Assembly (NCBI GenBank): GCA_030848705.1
Contig: CM061243.1
Location: 9,387,044-9,451,043, forward strand
Length of the DNA: 64,000 nt
Origin: Heracleum sosnowskyi
Lineage: Eukaryota; Streptophyta; Magnoliopsida; Apiales; Apiaceae
Direction: 5' to 3'
Part shown: piece after piece, positions 33,645 to 45,679 of the stretch
How positions within the stretch are numbered: the stretch's first letter is position 1
Layout: every line of letters starts with the position of its first letter
Made by a program: the position numbers and the translations under genes
Notes under the pieces: generated by a model
What the model was told of the DNA's origin: nothing
The model's input: only the letters and a program-made list of their open reading frames with translations
Database searches by the model: none

Positions 33645-34191
33645 TGATGTGGGCTAAAATAAAGCCCTAAGGACACTTTTAATGCTGCATAAATTAGGCC
33701 TAGGATGGTCCAAATACGAGGCCCATTAATGAGGCCCGAAATCCTAACTGTGGTATTAAATTCGTGGTCAGCAATTGGGCCAAGGTCCAACCCTTGTCTT
33801 AAACCACTAAGGCATGGGCTTGGTTCATAAACAGCCCAGTGGTTGAAAACCACTAGAAAGCTTGTAAGGCAACGTCCAACATGGAAACCAACTCCAACAT
33901 AGAAACTAATTCTGATAAAAGTTATCCACTGTCAAGGAGGTTACTTGGCCACCAAGTAACCTAACCCTAACACGATTCTAAGGCTCCAGACGCCTATATA
34001 AAGGTCCTAACCCCTCAACATTAGAACTACGTTTTCTTGACTTGATTCTCAGTGATAATTGAGATACGTAGATATCTTGTGAGGACCTGTTCAGTCACGA
34101 AACACGAGAGCAGCCATTAAGACACGTTTGTCCATAACCTAGCATTAAATACTTGTCGTCAATATCTAAACCTATTTTTCGTTCCACAATA
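33645..34191 (+). repeat. 3' LTR of the gypsy element
   Basis: 547 bp, preceded by the polypurine tract and followed by target duplication GTAGG. The terminal CA is changed to TA. Confidence 0.93.
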
Positions 34192-34196
34192 GTAGG

Positions 34197-34612
34197 TATT
34201 ACTCACGTATCACAATTCATACCCCACAAGAGAAACCTAAGTTTGAGTTAGTTTTTGATTTGCTAATTTCTGGATGCTGAATATATTTAAGTGTAAGTGT
34301 GTCACTATGTTCCATACTTATAAAATTTCAGTTTTTTATATTTAAATGATGAAATTATGCATGTAACAATAAGTTGTTCTCTAATTTTTATTGTATAATA
34401 AACTCATTTAGTACATTTTATTTTAATCTATTTTTTTGTATTAATATATCAAAGTCTATATTTTTATGGTTTCAAAGTAAATAAAAAAAATACTTTTTCG
34501 TGTTGTACATTGGTTTGAAAAAAATCAATGACATGACGCTTGTTGTTAAAGTTTTTGAAAAATTCATGACTAAGAGATTGTGGAGTCTATTATTCTATAT
34601 CTGTTGTGAGAT
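34197..34612. other. AT-rich spacer
   Basis: No gene or RNA recognised between the gypsy element and the Mutator-like element. Confidence 0.6.
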
Positions 34613-34621
34613 TTTTGTTTA

Positions 34622-35553
34622 GGGTCCTGATAATTGATTGTCAGGGACCATTTTATTTAACAATCTGTTTCTTAACCGTTAGATCAACATTTCGACGATC
34701 AGGATTAAAAAAAATAAAAAATTAGTCACTCCGTGTATTTTTTCTGCGAAGCCCTATCCATCCGCGCAAATTTATCACGGAACACTGTATCCGTTCTGCA
34801 ATTATTTTCCACGGAACTTCTGAAAGGCGCCACTGTGGGTGACACTGTGGGTGCTCCTCCTGTGGCTTGTGCCATGCCATGATTGAAATTATTAAGAAAG
34901 ATTCTCAGTTCCGCCCATGTTTGTATTTTAGTCCCTACAAGTGATAGGGCAGATGTGTGGGCCATTTCAAATTTTCTTTAATTGTTTTTAGTTGTTTTTA
35001 TGTTGCATATTTTTCTAGTTAATTATTCTTTAATTATATATATTAATTTCTTAATAATAGTATTTTCTATTCATAAATTATTTAATGTTCAGTTTACCAT
35101 GTGAATTCTATAATTTATGAAATAAATAGAATAAATAACTAAAAAGGAAATTACTTTGCTAGAAATAAAGTGTAATTTATTCAATTAGCAAAAAAAAAGT
35201 GTAATTTATTTATTTTCAACGTATTCTATTCTAGCTCCAGAGTCCAGGGTCTCCAGGCTAATGAAGTTAAGTAGGTCGGCAGGCGTAGCACATGCATTCT
35301 TTAGAATCTCCTCGTATTTAATTTAAGTTTATTTTAACAGAAATGACAGAGGTCCCGAACAGAAGTTTCGCGAAAAATAATCGCGGAGCGGGTATAGTGT
35401 TCCGCGATAAATTTGCGCGGAATAACAGGACTCTGTGAAAAAAATACGCGGAGTGATTGATTTTTTGTTTAATCATGACCGTTGAAATGTTGATTCAACG
35501 ATTCAGAAACAGATTTTTAAATAAATAATCTCTGACAATCAATTGTAGGACCA
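34622..35553. mobile_element. Mutator-like non-autonomous element with ~180-bp inverted repeats
   Basis: Inverted ends of roughly 180 bp. The left end includes ATTGATTGTCAGGGACCA, and the reverse complement of the right end includes ATTGATTGTCAGAGAT. Shared blocks follow, such as AATCTGTTTCT, ATCAACATTTC and GCGCAAATTTATC. It is flanked by a perfect 9-bp duplication, TTTTGTTTA (34613-34621 and 35554-35562). The inner ends are GC-rich with CGCGGA/CCGCG motifs. The interior (about 34800-35340) shows no credible captured gene. Also classifiable as a foldback MITE. Confidence 0.8.
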
Positions 35554-35562
35554 TTTTGTTTA

Positions 35563-36526
35563 TTAAACTCACTAACAAAGTAACAATGAAGTAACAATGA
35601 TACTCTATTGGTATATTTCTATCTTATTTCTTAAGCAGTTAAGCTGAAGTGCAGCTGAAATGTTTCCTTTATTATTTAAGAGTATTTTAGTCTTAAATTA
35701 CATTAGAGTGTGTAATCATTAATAAAAGGTGTGCATATATCAGTATCCAGAATATAATTTTTTTACATGTAAATTCGAAGTACAAAAAATTAAAAGTCAA
35801 ATGTGATCACAAATATTATGCAGATATTACAAAAACATACATAGGTTTATAAGCACATCGGAGGAACTAAATTGTATCCACTCATGTGAGCTATATTGAA
35901 TGAAGAAAAAGGTCATGTTTTTTTTAACTAAGAAAAAGGTCATGTTCATGACAAAAAAAAGGTCATGTTAAAAGCATTTTTCATATTAATTTATTAGAAG
36001 TACTTTCAAACGCATTATTTATTTGTTTCAATGTATTAAATACTCGATGAATATCTCCCAACGCATATATGAGAACTAATTCGTGTTTCATAAAATTATG
36101 TAGCCTGATATTTATTTTTAGTAAGAGTGTAAATTTATTTTAAATTATGAAAGAGATATGGGAGGAAACTAATTACAATATAATTTTAGAACTTATTAAT
36201 AATAGATTATTGTTTGAAGGGTAAAATTTGTTGGTCGTTCACGTTGAGATAAAGGAAGCGTGAATATCAATATATTCAATATCCCCATACTTATTTACAA
36301 CTTTCTGGTTCTCAAAATAATGTTGGTTTACAAATTTTAAAAGTCAAAATTCTTCATTTCAATTACAAAATTGTACATGGCTAATTAATAATTTTAAAAA
36401 CTTATGAATTGAATTTAATAGTAAATGAAATATGCTTTCTAATGATACTACTTTCATAATTTTTATTTCTAATAATTTTTATTAATTATCGGTTAAAGTT
36501 AAACAAGTTTGACTTTGAAATTTTAT
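35563..36526. other. AT-rich intergenic sequence
   Basis: No coding region or RNA gene recognised. It contains a short direct duplication AAAAAGGTCATGTT around 35908-35970. Confidence 0.6.
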
Positions 36527-36528
36527 TA

Positions 36529-36778
36529 CTTCTCTGTCTCTATTTAGTTGTCATGTTTTGACTTTTAGCGGTCAAATTAATCAATCTTTGACTAACATTT
36601 ACGTGCTCTCAATTTATAATTAGCAAAATTAGAAAAATACATATTAAAGTAAATTAAATGTACTTTCTAATGATATAATTTTTATTATACTTTTTATTCA
36701 TATAATATATATAATATTTGATCAAAATTTGATAAATGTAACTAGTCAAACATGACAACTAATTAGGGACGGAGAGAG
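36529..36778. mobile_element. Stowaway-type MITE (Tc1/mariner)
   Basis: A 250-bp foldback element. The left end begins CTTCTCTGTCTCTATTTAGT, and the reverse complement of the right end begins CTCTCTCCGTCCCTAATTAG. It is flanked by TA on both sides (36527-36528, 36779-36780). The CTCCGTCCC-type terminus with a TA target is diagnostic for Stowaway. It lies about 700 bp upstream of the Lhca4 start. Confidence 0.85.
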
Positions 36779-37164
36779 TAAATGACAGTTATTATTACAA
36801 AACGGAAGGAATATCTGTCGTCCTCATCCTAGTAGCTTATTTGTTTCTTACATACGCTAAAAATCAAACAAAAAATTATGCTTATAATGGTAAAGGACAT
36901 TGGACTCAAGTTTTTCATGTTGAGTACTTGAGCTTTACAGGATATCTATTTCTATATATACGCATGTAGTCAATTCATCCTTTTTAGTCCAGGAAAGAGG
37001 GTGAAGGCCCAAGATACCTGGCCCAAGTCTCATTAGATAATAGATACATTATCATTTAGAAAAAGTCATTCCGAGCCATCAATTTGGCATGCAGGCTACA
37101 CTACAAGCTACAACAGGAATTTCAGATGGTTAAAGTAGCATCCAGCATGTCACATAATCGTCCT

Positions 37165-37263
37165 ACGTGTCAACGCAGTGGATCCCACAACCTTCTTACA
37201 ACCAATAAAAACAATGCAATATATATGAAGATCATATACAACAACAGCCAAGATAAGGATAAG
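37165..37263 (+). promoter_or_regulatory. Putative light-regulatory promoter elements of Lhca4
   Basis: ACGTGTC (37165-37171, G-box/ABRE core), CCAAT (37202-37206), a TATA-like ATATATA near 37220, and two adjacent GATAAG I-boxes (37252-37257 and 37258-37263). I-box plus ACGT-core combinations are common in plant light-harvesting gene promoters. The transcription start is not determinable, and the TATA candidate lying upstream of the I-boxes is atypical. Confidence 0.4.
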
Positions 37264-37469
37264 GACCTTGTAACCCGATTGGGCAATCCAAAATCATAAC
37301 ATCAAATCACAACCGCTGGTTTCCGAAAATCCAACTGTCTGATTTTTACATTGAACCAAAGCCACAAGTATGGTTTGAAAATGAAGTACAAAATGGCAAC
37401 AAGAACATACATTGAAAACACCAGCATAATAGACCATTGCTCAACCTATAACTTGGTAAGAACACAAAA

Positions 37470-38519
37470 ATGGCTGCAGTCACAACTCAAGCTTCCATAG
37501 CCGGTCTCAGGCCATGTGCCTCCAAGACAAGGTTCCTCACGGGATCATCGGGCAAGTTAAACCGCGAGGTATCGTTTAAACCAGTGGCTGCAGCCTCGTT
37601 CAAAGTTGAAGCTAAGAAAGGCCAGTGGTTACCTGGCCTAGCTTCACCCGGTTATCTTGATGGCAGGTACTTTTGTGGAACATTTTTATTTTTTGGTACA
37701 TTGTATTTTTTTTTTAATGCATTAGCCTAAAAAATGTTTCTACATGTGTGATTTGTTGATAGGTTGCCACAAAACTACTCCCTTCCTCTGTTAACAGACA
37801 GAGGGTGATCTTATACTTTTTATTTTAAATAATGTGTGATTAACTACTAGTTTACATCTGTCATTGATGCAGTCTCCCCGGTGACAACGGATTCGATCCT
37901 TTGGCACTAGCTGAGGACCCTGAGAACTTGAAATGGTTCGTTCAGGCAGAGCTTGTTAATGGACGATGGGCTATGTTAGGTGTTGCTGGAATGCTACTAC
38001 CTGAGGTTTTTACAAAGCTTGGTCTGATCAATGCTCCAGAATGGTTCGATGCTGGAAAGTCTGAGTACTTTGCATCATCATCAACCCTATTCGTGATCGA
38101 GTTCATCTTGTTCCACTACGTGGAGATCAGGAGGTGGCAAGACATCAAGAACCCTGGTAGTGTAAATCAAGATCCCATCTTCAAGAGCTACAGTCTGCCA
38201 CCAGGTGAAGTTGGTTACCCAGGCGGCATCTTTAACCCTCTGAATTTTGCAGCTACTGAAGGAGCTAAAGAGAAAGAGCTTGCCAATGGTAAGTCTTGTT
38301 AAATATTGTTTAATTTTAATTGCTATAAAATTTACTTTGCATCAATAAAATATCAAAACTAATTCAAGTATTATGAATTTTACAGGAAGGCTGGCAATGT
38401 TGGCATTCTTGGGGTTTGTGGTTCAACACAATGTGACTGGAAAAGGACCATTCGAAAACCTTGTTCAGCACCTATCTGACCCATGGCACAACACAATTGT
38501 TCAAACTTTCAGCGGTTGA
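37470..38519 (+). CDS. LHCA4: Photosystem I chlorophyll a/b-binding protein Lhca4
   Basis: Light-harvesting antenna protein of photosystem I in the thylakoid membrane. Exons are 37470-37666, 37873-38288 and 38386-38519, all with GT-AG borders and consistent phases, giving 248 residues, the usual length. Residues 1 to about 50 form a chloroplast transit peptide (MAAVTTQAS..., Ser/Thr/Ala-rich). The mature part starts near KKGQWLPG. Helix B carries ELVNGRWAM (Glu92, Asn95, Arg97); the central helix is STLFVIEFILFHYVEIRRWQ; helix A carries ELANGRLAML. Asn at the position usually held by His, before GRWAM, is the chlorophyll 603 ligand known to produce the red-shifted forms of Lhca3 and Lhca4, supporting the Lhca4 call. 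The gene looks fully intact and is convergent with the ligase gene downstream. Confidence 0.95.
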
Positions 38520-40116
38520 ATACAGGTTACGTTTTCCAGACAGGAGTCAATTATAAACAGAAAATCATGCTACTTTGTTTTGTAAACCATGAATACATGA
38601 TTTTGACGGAGAATTTGCTTTACTGTGTACCTTCAATTCAATGTACAGAAGTAAGATTGCAATAGATTTTTTGCTCTATCAAGCTCCTTCAACAAGCAAA
38701 ACAAATTGAAACCAAAATTGTGCACAAAATATGTAATCTTCTCGATTTTCTACTCAACATTAGTATCAAGTGCAATAACTTAGAGCAGCATACATCAAGG
38801 CCTGTAATTGCAACTTAAACCTAGTGCAGGAAAAATAAAAACTAATATAACATGCCTGATGTTGTCCATGGTCCATAGTTACAATATATATATATATATC
38901 TTAAGGCATTGCACCACATCAAAACATGACAAAAATTGTTCTTTATTCTAGCAAAACTTTTACCATCGATGTCCAAGAGTGTTTTGTTCATATGATGCAG
39001 ACCCTAAAAAACACCTACAATTTGTAATCAGTAGTCGATGACAACATATCAATTATCCTAAAGTATATTAATTGGGTGATTGCACATCTTGTTTCTAGAA
39101 TAGAACTTGGATAAGAAGATGAATAAAATTCATAATATTCAATGATCTTACTAGAATCAAGTCAAATACCATGCCCAAGTAATTACAAAATATTTAACTA
39201 TATGAACATAAATAGCATATTTTGAGTCACCCAAATGTTCCTATAAGAACACGACAAGATCAGATGCTACATATGATACATAACTTAAATTTCTTAAAAC
39301 AAGAAGCAAATCCAGAATTCCAAATCCGCCCTGGATTTATAGATGATAAACAAAAACATATCGACAATAACATTCCCAGCACTTTAAAAGCAACCCTATC
39401 ATTTCAAACTAAAAAAACACTAGATATATGAAACTACTAACATATGTAAAGAATCCTTAAAGAATATAGTTGAAAGACAACAAAGTAAAAGTTTTAAGCT
39501 GCACCTGAATAATATGAAGAATTGAGACAGTACATAGTATATACACACATATAACTATACATATGTGTGTGTCTGCTACATATGCATGCTTCTGCCTGTA
39601 TATTTCTACAAATTATAGTCATCCCTTACATTGTAATGGACTAATGGTTGGTAATTACTATGGAGAGCTTCTGACTTCAGAGCCAGGAAGAGGTGGAAGG
39701 TCAAATGAGTTCCAGGAGTAGTGTTAGCAAGGTTTTTCCAACAAGGAAATTTCCCCATAATTTTTATTTCTCTTAATTATATCATTATCGAATGATGACA
39801 GTTACAACTTAATGACTCGGGAGCATTAAATCTACACAACTCTCTCATGTTCCACTCTCCAGTAATTTATCAAACACAAAAATCCAATAACTATTGTTTA
39901 TAAAAATATCGAGGATTGTGCCATCAACATCAACAACAAATATAAGGTAAGCTACACACAAAATGTAGTATCCTCTGTGCCAAAATCACAGAGGATATTA
40001 GTTTCAAACCATTCAAATGAAATTAAATAATTACCTTGTATTGTGAAACAAAGAGAGCAATATTTATCGCCTCTCTCTGTCTGTATCTCTGGCTTTTGCT
40101 ACCCAACTCTACAATA
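38520..40116. other. Convergent intergenic region and 3' UTRs
   Basis: 1.6 kb between two converging genes. It must contain both 3' UTRs and poly(A) sites, but I cannot place them with confidence. A (TA)n run lies at about 38885-38899. No other gene recognised. Confidence 0.6.
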
Positions 40117-42073
40117 CTAACTAACAAAGAGTAACTTGTCATCCCCAAGCAATCCTAAAGCAGCTTCCTCCAGTTCCTGCTCTGTCAGTATTTTTGAGGA
40201 ATTAACAAACTTTGCACTTGGAGGAGACTCGACTGCTTCCAAGTCTACAGTTTTAATAGAAAACTCCTCTTCAAGTGCATCAACAGTTCTTGTGATGAAA
40301 TCTGTCCTTGGAATATATTCTTTCATGCGACATATAAAATCCGAATGACACCTCTCCTGAACATAAATTGAAGTGCACCCACTTACAGAAAACTTTTAAG
40401 GTAATATTCATTGCAGAACTATAGATAACATGTAATGTTCAGTTGTTCACTGCAGAACTATAAATGGCATCCCTGTTATCAATAAGCCTACACAAATACA
40501 AGTAACCAGCATATGACCTTATAATTTACCAAGTCCTGACCGTAATATTCCCTCAGATTTCTGACCATAAGTTTGCATCCACTAAAAACAGTTGAGTATA
40601 TTCTCAAAGTAAGACACTACGGATGAATTGATTATTATTGTAGATGCTAATCATATTACCAATATATAGTTGGAACTTTTGACAGGCACAATCAATAATA
40701 TGCTTTCAGGAGTTGATGTTTTGTTCATAGCCTAGCAGCCAGACTCCTCCCCCTCATGGATTGAAAAATATGTAACATACCCAAACAAAATATTATGCCC
40801 GGAAAAGTCTCACGTTAATTTTTAGTGATAGTGAACTCATTCTGCAACGAATATATGCCCTTAGGGTTCGTAGTAAAAGTATGATTAACTTTATGGTGCT
40901 TAATCTTCAAGTATGGAACATATTCTGCTAGTCCAATGAACTTAAAATGTATTTTCATAGCATCAGTTATATATGTTCACTATGTTCCATTTGTCTATAG
41001 ATATAAAGACATCTCCATACTTAAGCAGTGAAAGGACATTTTAAATACTGAAGGTGTCAAATGTAATTAGTCTACCAGATTGTAAAAGCTACGAGATTGC
41101 TAACATACTTGTCTATATTCAGGAACCCGTTTCGGAAGCTTGAGATAAGCCATGTTCTTCATCTCATAGTCCCACAAAAACGATGTATGATGGATCCAAC
41201 GATTTTTGGTGATAGATTGAGCATTCCCACCAAACTTGCAGTTGCCAAAAGCGTAATCTACATCATGCAAAAAGAATATTGAGTAACTTCAGCCCCTACG
41301 AGAATTTCAACACATAATAATAAAATGAAAGGAGCCATAACCGCTGAATTGTAATCGATCAATTACACCTACACATATTGAAGGCATTCTACTTATCACC
41401 TAAACGTAGTTCGTGAGAATGTACATACCATTCTCACGGAGAACAAAATCACCAACACCCTGAAACACTTTACTGTACAATAAGCTACTCCAGGACATGA
41501 TAGGCCGTGGATACGGTTGAACTTCCGGAACATCATCCTTATTGCATATAAATGTTACGAAAATCGTGCCAGTATCAACTATAACAGTACCACCACCACT
41601 AAATCTTCTGATCACAGGAACTTTATCTCTTAAAACAGAATTAATTTCGACAAGTTCGGCAGCTTTCCTAAGCAAGAATAATCATACAAGAAATATTAAT
41701 TTCTTAATAAAATAAACACATATTTAATGCTTCTCACAATTTTTTGATTAACAATATAAAAATACAAATTCATTAAATAAATATTCGATAATATGGATAA
41801 ATGAATAAAATTCTCCGATTCCGATGTTATTAATTTATCGAGATTTAACAGAATTTCGAGATTATTCATTTATCGAGATAGATTTAACTATTACGTAGAG
41901 TGAAAAAGTGAATACCCGGAAATGCCCATAACAATGGAGGGGAAATTGGTGCCGTCATTAATAATACACCAATTGTGAGGGGATGTACGAAGCAAACGTT
42001 CCTCTAAATGTAATTGTTGTAGTATTGGAACTCCTCTAAGTCTTATAAGATTCATTAACGGAAGCGCCGTCAT
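40117..42073 (-). CDS. Lipoate/octanoate-protein ligase family protein (BPL/LplA/LipB)
   Basis: Probably transfers lipoic or octanoic acid to lipoyl domains of 2-oxoacid dehydrogenase or glycine-cleavage H proteins. Exons on the minus strand are 42073-41916, 41667-41429, 41257-41109 and 40356-40117. All introns are GT-AG and the phases fit, giving 261 residues. The catalytic-core signature VIRRFSGGGTVIVD is in exon 2. Exon 3 has DYAFGNCKFGGNAQSITKNR, with the conserved FGGNAQ and Lys residues of the LplA fold, and HHTSFLWDY. Exon 4 is an acidic C-terminal tail. No obvious N-terminal targeting peptide is visible beyond the first residues. A plant mitochondrial LPLA is the closest remembered match, but orthology is not proven here. 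Confidence 0.88.
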
Positions 42074-42195
42074 TTTACTTGACGGTGTTATTGTACTTTG
42101 CTGCTACTTGACGGCGCCGGAAAGACAATTGGTCGCCAGAGATCCGGCCAATTAAATAAAATATGTATGTAAGATTATCTTTCTGGGTTTAACTT

Positions 42196-42201
42196 TGGGC
42201 C
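42196..42201. promoter_or_regulatory. Site II-type element (TGGGCC) upstream of the ligase gene
   Basis: TGGGCC about 125 bp upstream of the start codon, next to an AAACCC telobox-like core (42184-42189 on the minus strand) and a TGGGTC at about 42225. Site II (TGGGCY) motifs are common in nuclear genes for mitochondrial proteins. Confidence 0.4.
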
Positions 42202-42329
42202 AGTTTTGTTTATAAGACCACTTTGGGTCTTTGTATTTTGTTTTGGGTTACCGTAGGCCTGTAAAGTGTCAAAATAATAGCTTCACAAAAAGAGAAGGAT
42301 CGTAAATCAATATATACCGGCGGAAACTC

Positions 42330-43670
42330 ATATACAATTTTAAGATTCGTTTCTTTCTCAATTTTTATTTAATAAAATGAAAGTTCCTTATATAAATTTG
42401 AATTTATAGGATAGTAAAAAATCTCAATTTTCTTTTAAATATATACTAATGGAGTAAACATAACATACAATTATAATATTCTTTCGTTTCTCAATTTTAA
42501 TTAAATAAAATTAAAGTTCTTTGTTTAAATTTGAATTTATATGATAGAAAAAATCTCAATTATCTTTTAAATCTTTGTTAATGTAGGAAACTAAATAAAC
42601 AATTTTAATTCAATAAAATTAAATTTCCTTATTTAAATTGGATTTTATAGGATAGAAAAATATCAAATATCTTTTAAATCTTTACTAATGAAGGAAACTA
42701 ATATACAATTTTAAGATTATTTCCTTTCTCAATTTTTATTCAATAAAATTAAATTACCTTATTTAAATTCGAATTTATAGGATAGAAAAATATCAACTGC
42801 ATTTTAAATCTTTACTAATGTAGAAAACTGATATATAATTTTAAGATTATTTCTTTTCTCAATTTTGATTCAATAAAATGAAAGTTCCTTATTTAAATTT
42901 GAATTTATATGATATAAAAAATCTCAATTGTCTTTTACATCTTTGCTAATGAAGGAAACTAAATATAACTATTTATTTATTTTTCTAGAGCTCTTGAATT
43001 TTAATTTAATATAAATAAATTTACTTATTTAAATTCAAATTTATAGGATATAGATAATATCAGTTGTCTTTTAAATTTTAACTAATGGAGAAAATAGAAT
43101 ATAAAATTTTAATATTATTTTCTTTCTCAATTTTAATTCAATAAAATTAAAGTTTCTTATTTAAATTTGAATTTATATGATAGAAAAAATCTCAATTGCC
43201 TTTTAAATTTTTACTAATGAAGGAAAGTAAATATAACTATATATTTATTTTTATAAAGCTCTTGAATTTTAATTTAATATAAATAAATTTACTCATTTAA
43301 ATTCAAATTTGTAGGATAGAGATAATATCAGTTGTCTTTTAAATTTTAACTGATGGAGGAAATAGAATATACAATTTTAATATTATTTCTTTTCTCAATT
43401 TAATTCAATAAAATTAAAGTTCTTTATTTAAATTTGAATTTATAGGATAGAAAAAATCTCAATTGTGTTTTAAATCTTTGTTAATGGAGGAAACTAAATA
43501 AACAATTTTAATTCAATAAAATTAAATTTTCTTATTTAAATTGGATTTTATAGGATAGAAAAATAACAAATACCTTTTAAATATTTACTAATGGAGGAAA
43601 CTGATATACAATTTTAAGATTCTTTCATTTCTCAATTTTTATTCAATAAAATTAAATTTAGAGAATTGAA
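42330..43670. repeat. ~130-bp AT-rich tandem (satellite-like) array
   Basis: Ten to eleven imperfect units. Each carries a TATACAATTTTAAGATT-like start, an AATTCAATAAAATTAAA block, a TTTAAATTTGAATTTATA block and a TCTTTTAAATCTTTACTAATG end. Unit starts are seen near 42330, 42466, 42594, 42701, 42829, 42959, 43090, 43218, 43364, 43495 and 43599. Most steps are 128-136 bp, two are shorter (~105) and one longer (~146), so units have gained or lost a block. Confidence 0.85.
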
Positions 43671-43911
43671 TTTCTTCATTTACATTCCAATTCATAGTAA
43701 AAATAATAAATATATAAAAATCAATCATGTTCAAAATTTAATTATACAAATGTTAATTTTTTTTCTTAACTAAACTAACATTGAAATCCCTTATTTACAT
43801 TTAAATTCACGTGAAGGACAATGATTATATAAAAATTGATTATGTTTTCATGATGAACCTTTTATATTGTAATGATGCACATGTACGCACAAAAAAAGTT
43901 TTATTATAACG

Positions 43912-44425
43912 TCTAAGAATATTTAAGAAATTTTTAATTTTGTGATAATACAAATAGTTGAAGTTTGATGTGGTGGTTAGTACTTAAAATCTTTATTATT
44001 GCTTAATTTTAGTATTTTTAATTTATATGTATTTAGTGCATTAGGCGCCGACTCAAGAAACTATGACACAAAATCGACATATAAAATCCAGGAATACTTA
44101 AGAAATTTGTAATTTTTGTAATGATACTAATAGTTGAAGTTTGAGCGGTGATTAATACTTAAATTTTATTATTTCGTATATTTTTAGTATTTTTTATTTA
44201 TATGTATTTATGCAACGGACGTCAGCTCAAAAAACATGACACAAAATCGGCATATAAAATCTATGGATATTTAAGAAATTTGTAATTTTTGTGATAATAT
44301 GAATGGTTGAAGAATTAAGTGGTGGTTAATACTTAAATTTATATTATAGTATTTTTTTTATATGTATTTAGTGTAGCGGGTGTCGGCTAAAGAAAATATG
44401 ATACAAAATCGGCATAAAAATTTGT
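43912..44425. repeat. ~175-bp tandem repeat, three copies
   Basis: Units start with AATATTTAAGAAATTT near 43918, 44092 and 44267. They share AGTTGAAGTTTGA, GGTTAATACTTAAA, ATATGTATTTA and GACACAAAATCGGCATA. The copies are well diverged. Confidence 0.8.
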
Positions 44426-44490
44426 AAATAGATTATTTTATTATTTATGTATGTTACTTTGTAAAATATTGTGTTCACTATTTATGTATA

Positions 44491-44928
44491 CTAGCTTAAT
44501 AGTTAAAACTCGTGCATTTGTTACTATATTATTTACGTTTTAATATTTTATTAATTGCATTTGTTAAAAAAAAATAAGCACGCATGATAAAATATGTAAA
44601 CTTTTTTAAAAATTAAAAGCCTTAAAATTGGTTTTTAAAATAAATAAGTAAAGGGTTTGCCTGTGATATTTTTAGAAAAAGGAGGGATTTTAGTAAGAAA
44701 AATATAAAAAGTAATTTGAAAATTGAAATTGCCCATGATATTTTTGGAAAAAGAGGGGTTTTGTTAGAAAATTTTATAATGTGTTTTAGCTGAAAATGTA
44801 ATTGGTTATAAATAGATAATGTTATTATTTAATATTTTTTTATAAATCAGTAAAGGTAATTAAGTAAAAATATGATTTTACCAACTGATCAAAGTTTTAA
44901 TATTTCGTCTATTCTATAATAGTATAGA
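44491..44928 (-). mobile_element. Helitron-like element (small)
   Basis: On the minus strand it starts TCTATACTATTATAG and ends CTAG followed by T, the Helitron TC...CTRR|T pattern. No coding capacity. The 3' hairpin is weak. It directly abuts the next Helitron-like element. Confidence 0.5.
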
Positions 44929-45590
44929 CTGACTTATTGCCCGTGCCATTTACGGGTGTTTTAGATTTATTTTATTAAATAATTAATTAAAAGATATATT
45001 TGAATGTATTAATAAGTTATAAATATTATTAATTATTGAAAGATATCGTGTAAGGTATTTTTGGGAGTGTATTAATGATTGAAAGATGTTGTACAATTAG
45101 TATTTTTAGGTGTGTTTGGAAAATGTAATATTGTTTAATTAAAAGATAACATGTTAATTTAAAAACATTACATAAATGACTGAAAGATATAATATAATTA
45201 GTATTTTTAGGTGTGTTTATAAAAGGTTGTATGTTTTAATTAAAAGGTAACATGCTTTTAATGATTGAAAAATATTATATTATTAGTATTTTTAGGTGTG
45301 TTTATAAAATATAGTGTTTTTTTAATCAAAAGGTACTCCCACATTCTTTGGAAGACAAAACTTGACACGCTTTTTAAGTCTCCTAAAAAATATAATTTCA
45401 TAACTTATTTTTTATTTACATTTTTAACATAATTTAATAAGTTATGTTAATAACCTAAATAGACAGAGGGAGTAATATGTTTTGGTTAGAAAATACAATT
45501 TCCTATTATTCGTATTATTTATTAATTAAAATGATCGAAAACCTGAAAACCAAAGTTTTCCATGAAACGTCAATTATATAATAGTATAGA
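44929..45590 (-). mobile_element. Helitron-like element with nested Stowaway
   Basis: The minus-strand 5' end is TCTATACTATTATAT, preceded by A as expected. The 3' end has a hairpin-like ACCCGTAAATGGCACGGGC stretch followed by TCAG rather than CTAG. Non-coding. Contains the Stowaway at 45336-45472. Confidence 0.5.
45336..45472. mobile_element. Stowaway-type MITE
   Basis: 137 bp, left end CTCCCACATTC, right end reverse-complemented CTCCCTCTGTC, flanked by TA (45334-45335 and 45473-45474). Confidence 0.75.
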
Positions 45591-45639
45591 TTATATAAAA
45601 AAAAAATCTTAAATAGTCAATATTTAAAATTTTACAAAA

Positions 45640-45679
45640 AATTTATAGGACCGCTGCGAAGCGCGGCTTAGTAGACTAG
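45640..45679 (+). mobile_element. Helitron-like 3' terminus
   Basis: A GC-rich hairpin (CCGCTGCGAAGCGCGG, 45651-45666) is followed by CTTAGTAGACTAG and then T, a typical Helitron 3' end. The 5' part is not identified. Confidence 0.5.

Larger units (their letters stand above)
24271..34191 (+). mobile_element. Ty3/gypsy Tat-type LTR retrotransposon, defective
   Basis: 9.9-kb element with 5-bp target duplication GTAGG (24266-24270 and 34192-34196). LTRs are 546 and 547 bp, starting TGATGTGGGC. The left ends ATAACA and the right ACAATA. The LTRs differ at a number of places, including an indel in the TATATAAGG region, so this insertion is much older than the Sirevirus-like one. Gene order is gag, protease, RT, RNase H, a second RNase H, integrase. 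A 3.1-kb non-coding 3' region full of tandem repeats follows. A second RNase H and a long repeat-rich 3' region are features of the Tat clade. Confidence 0.93.

Noticed and set aside
34726..34965. 79-codon minus-strand frame inside the Mutator-like element
   Set aside because: Mostly translated inverted repeat; no homology recognised.
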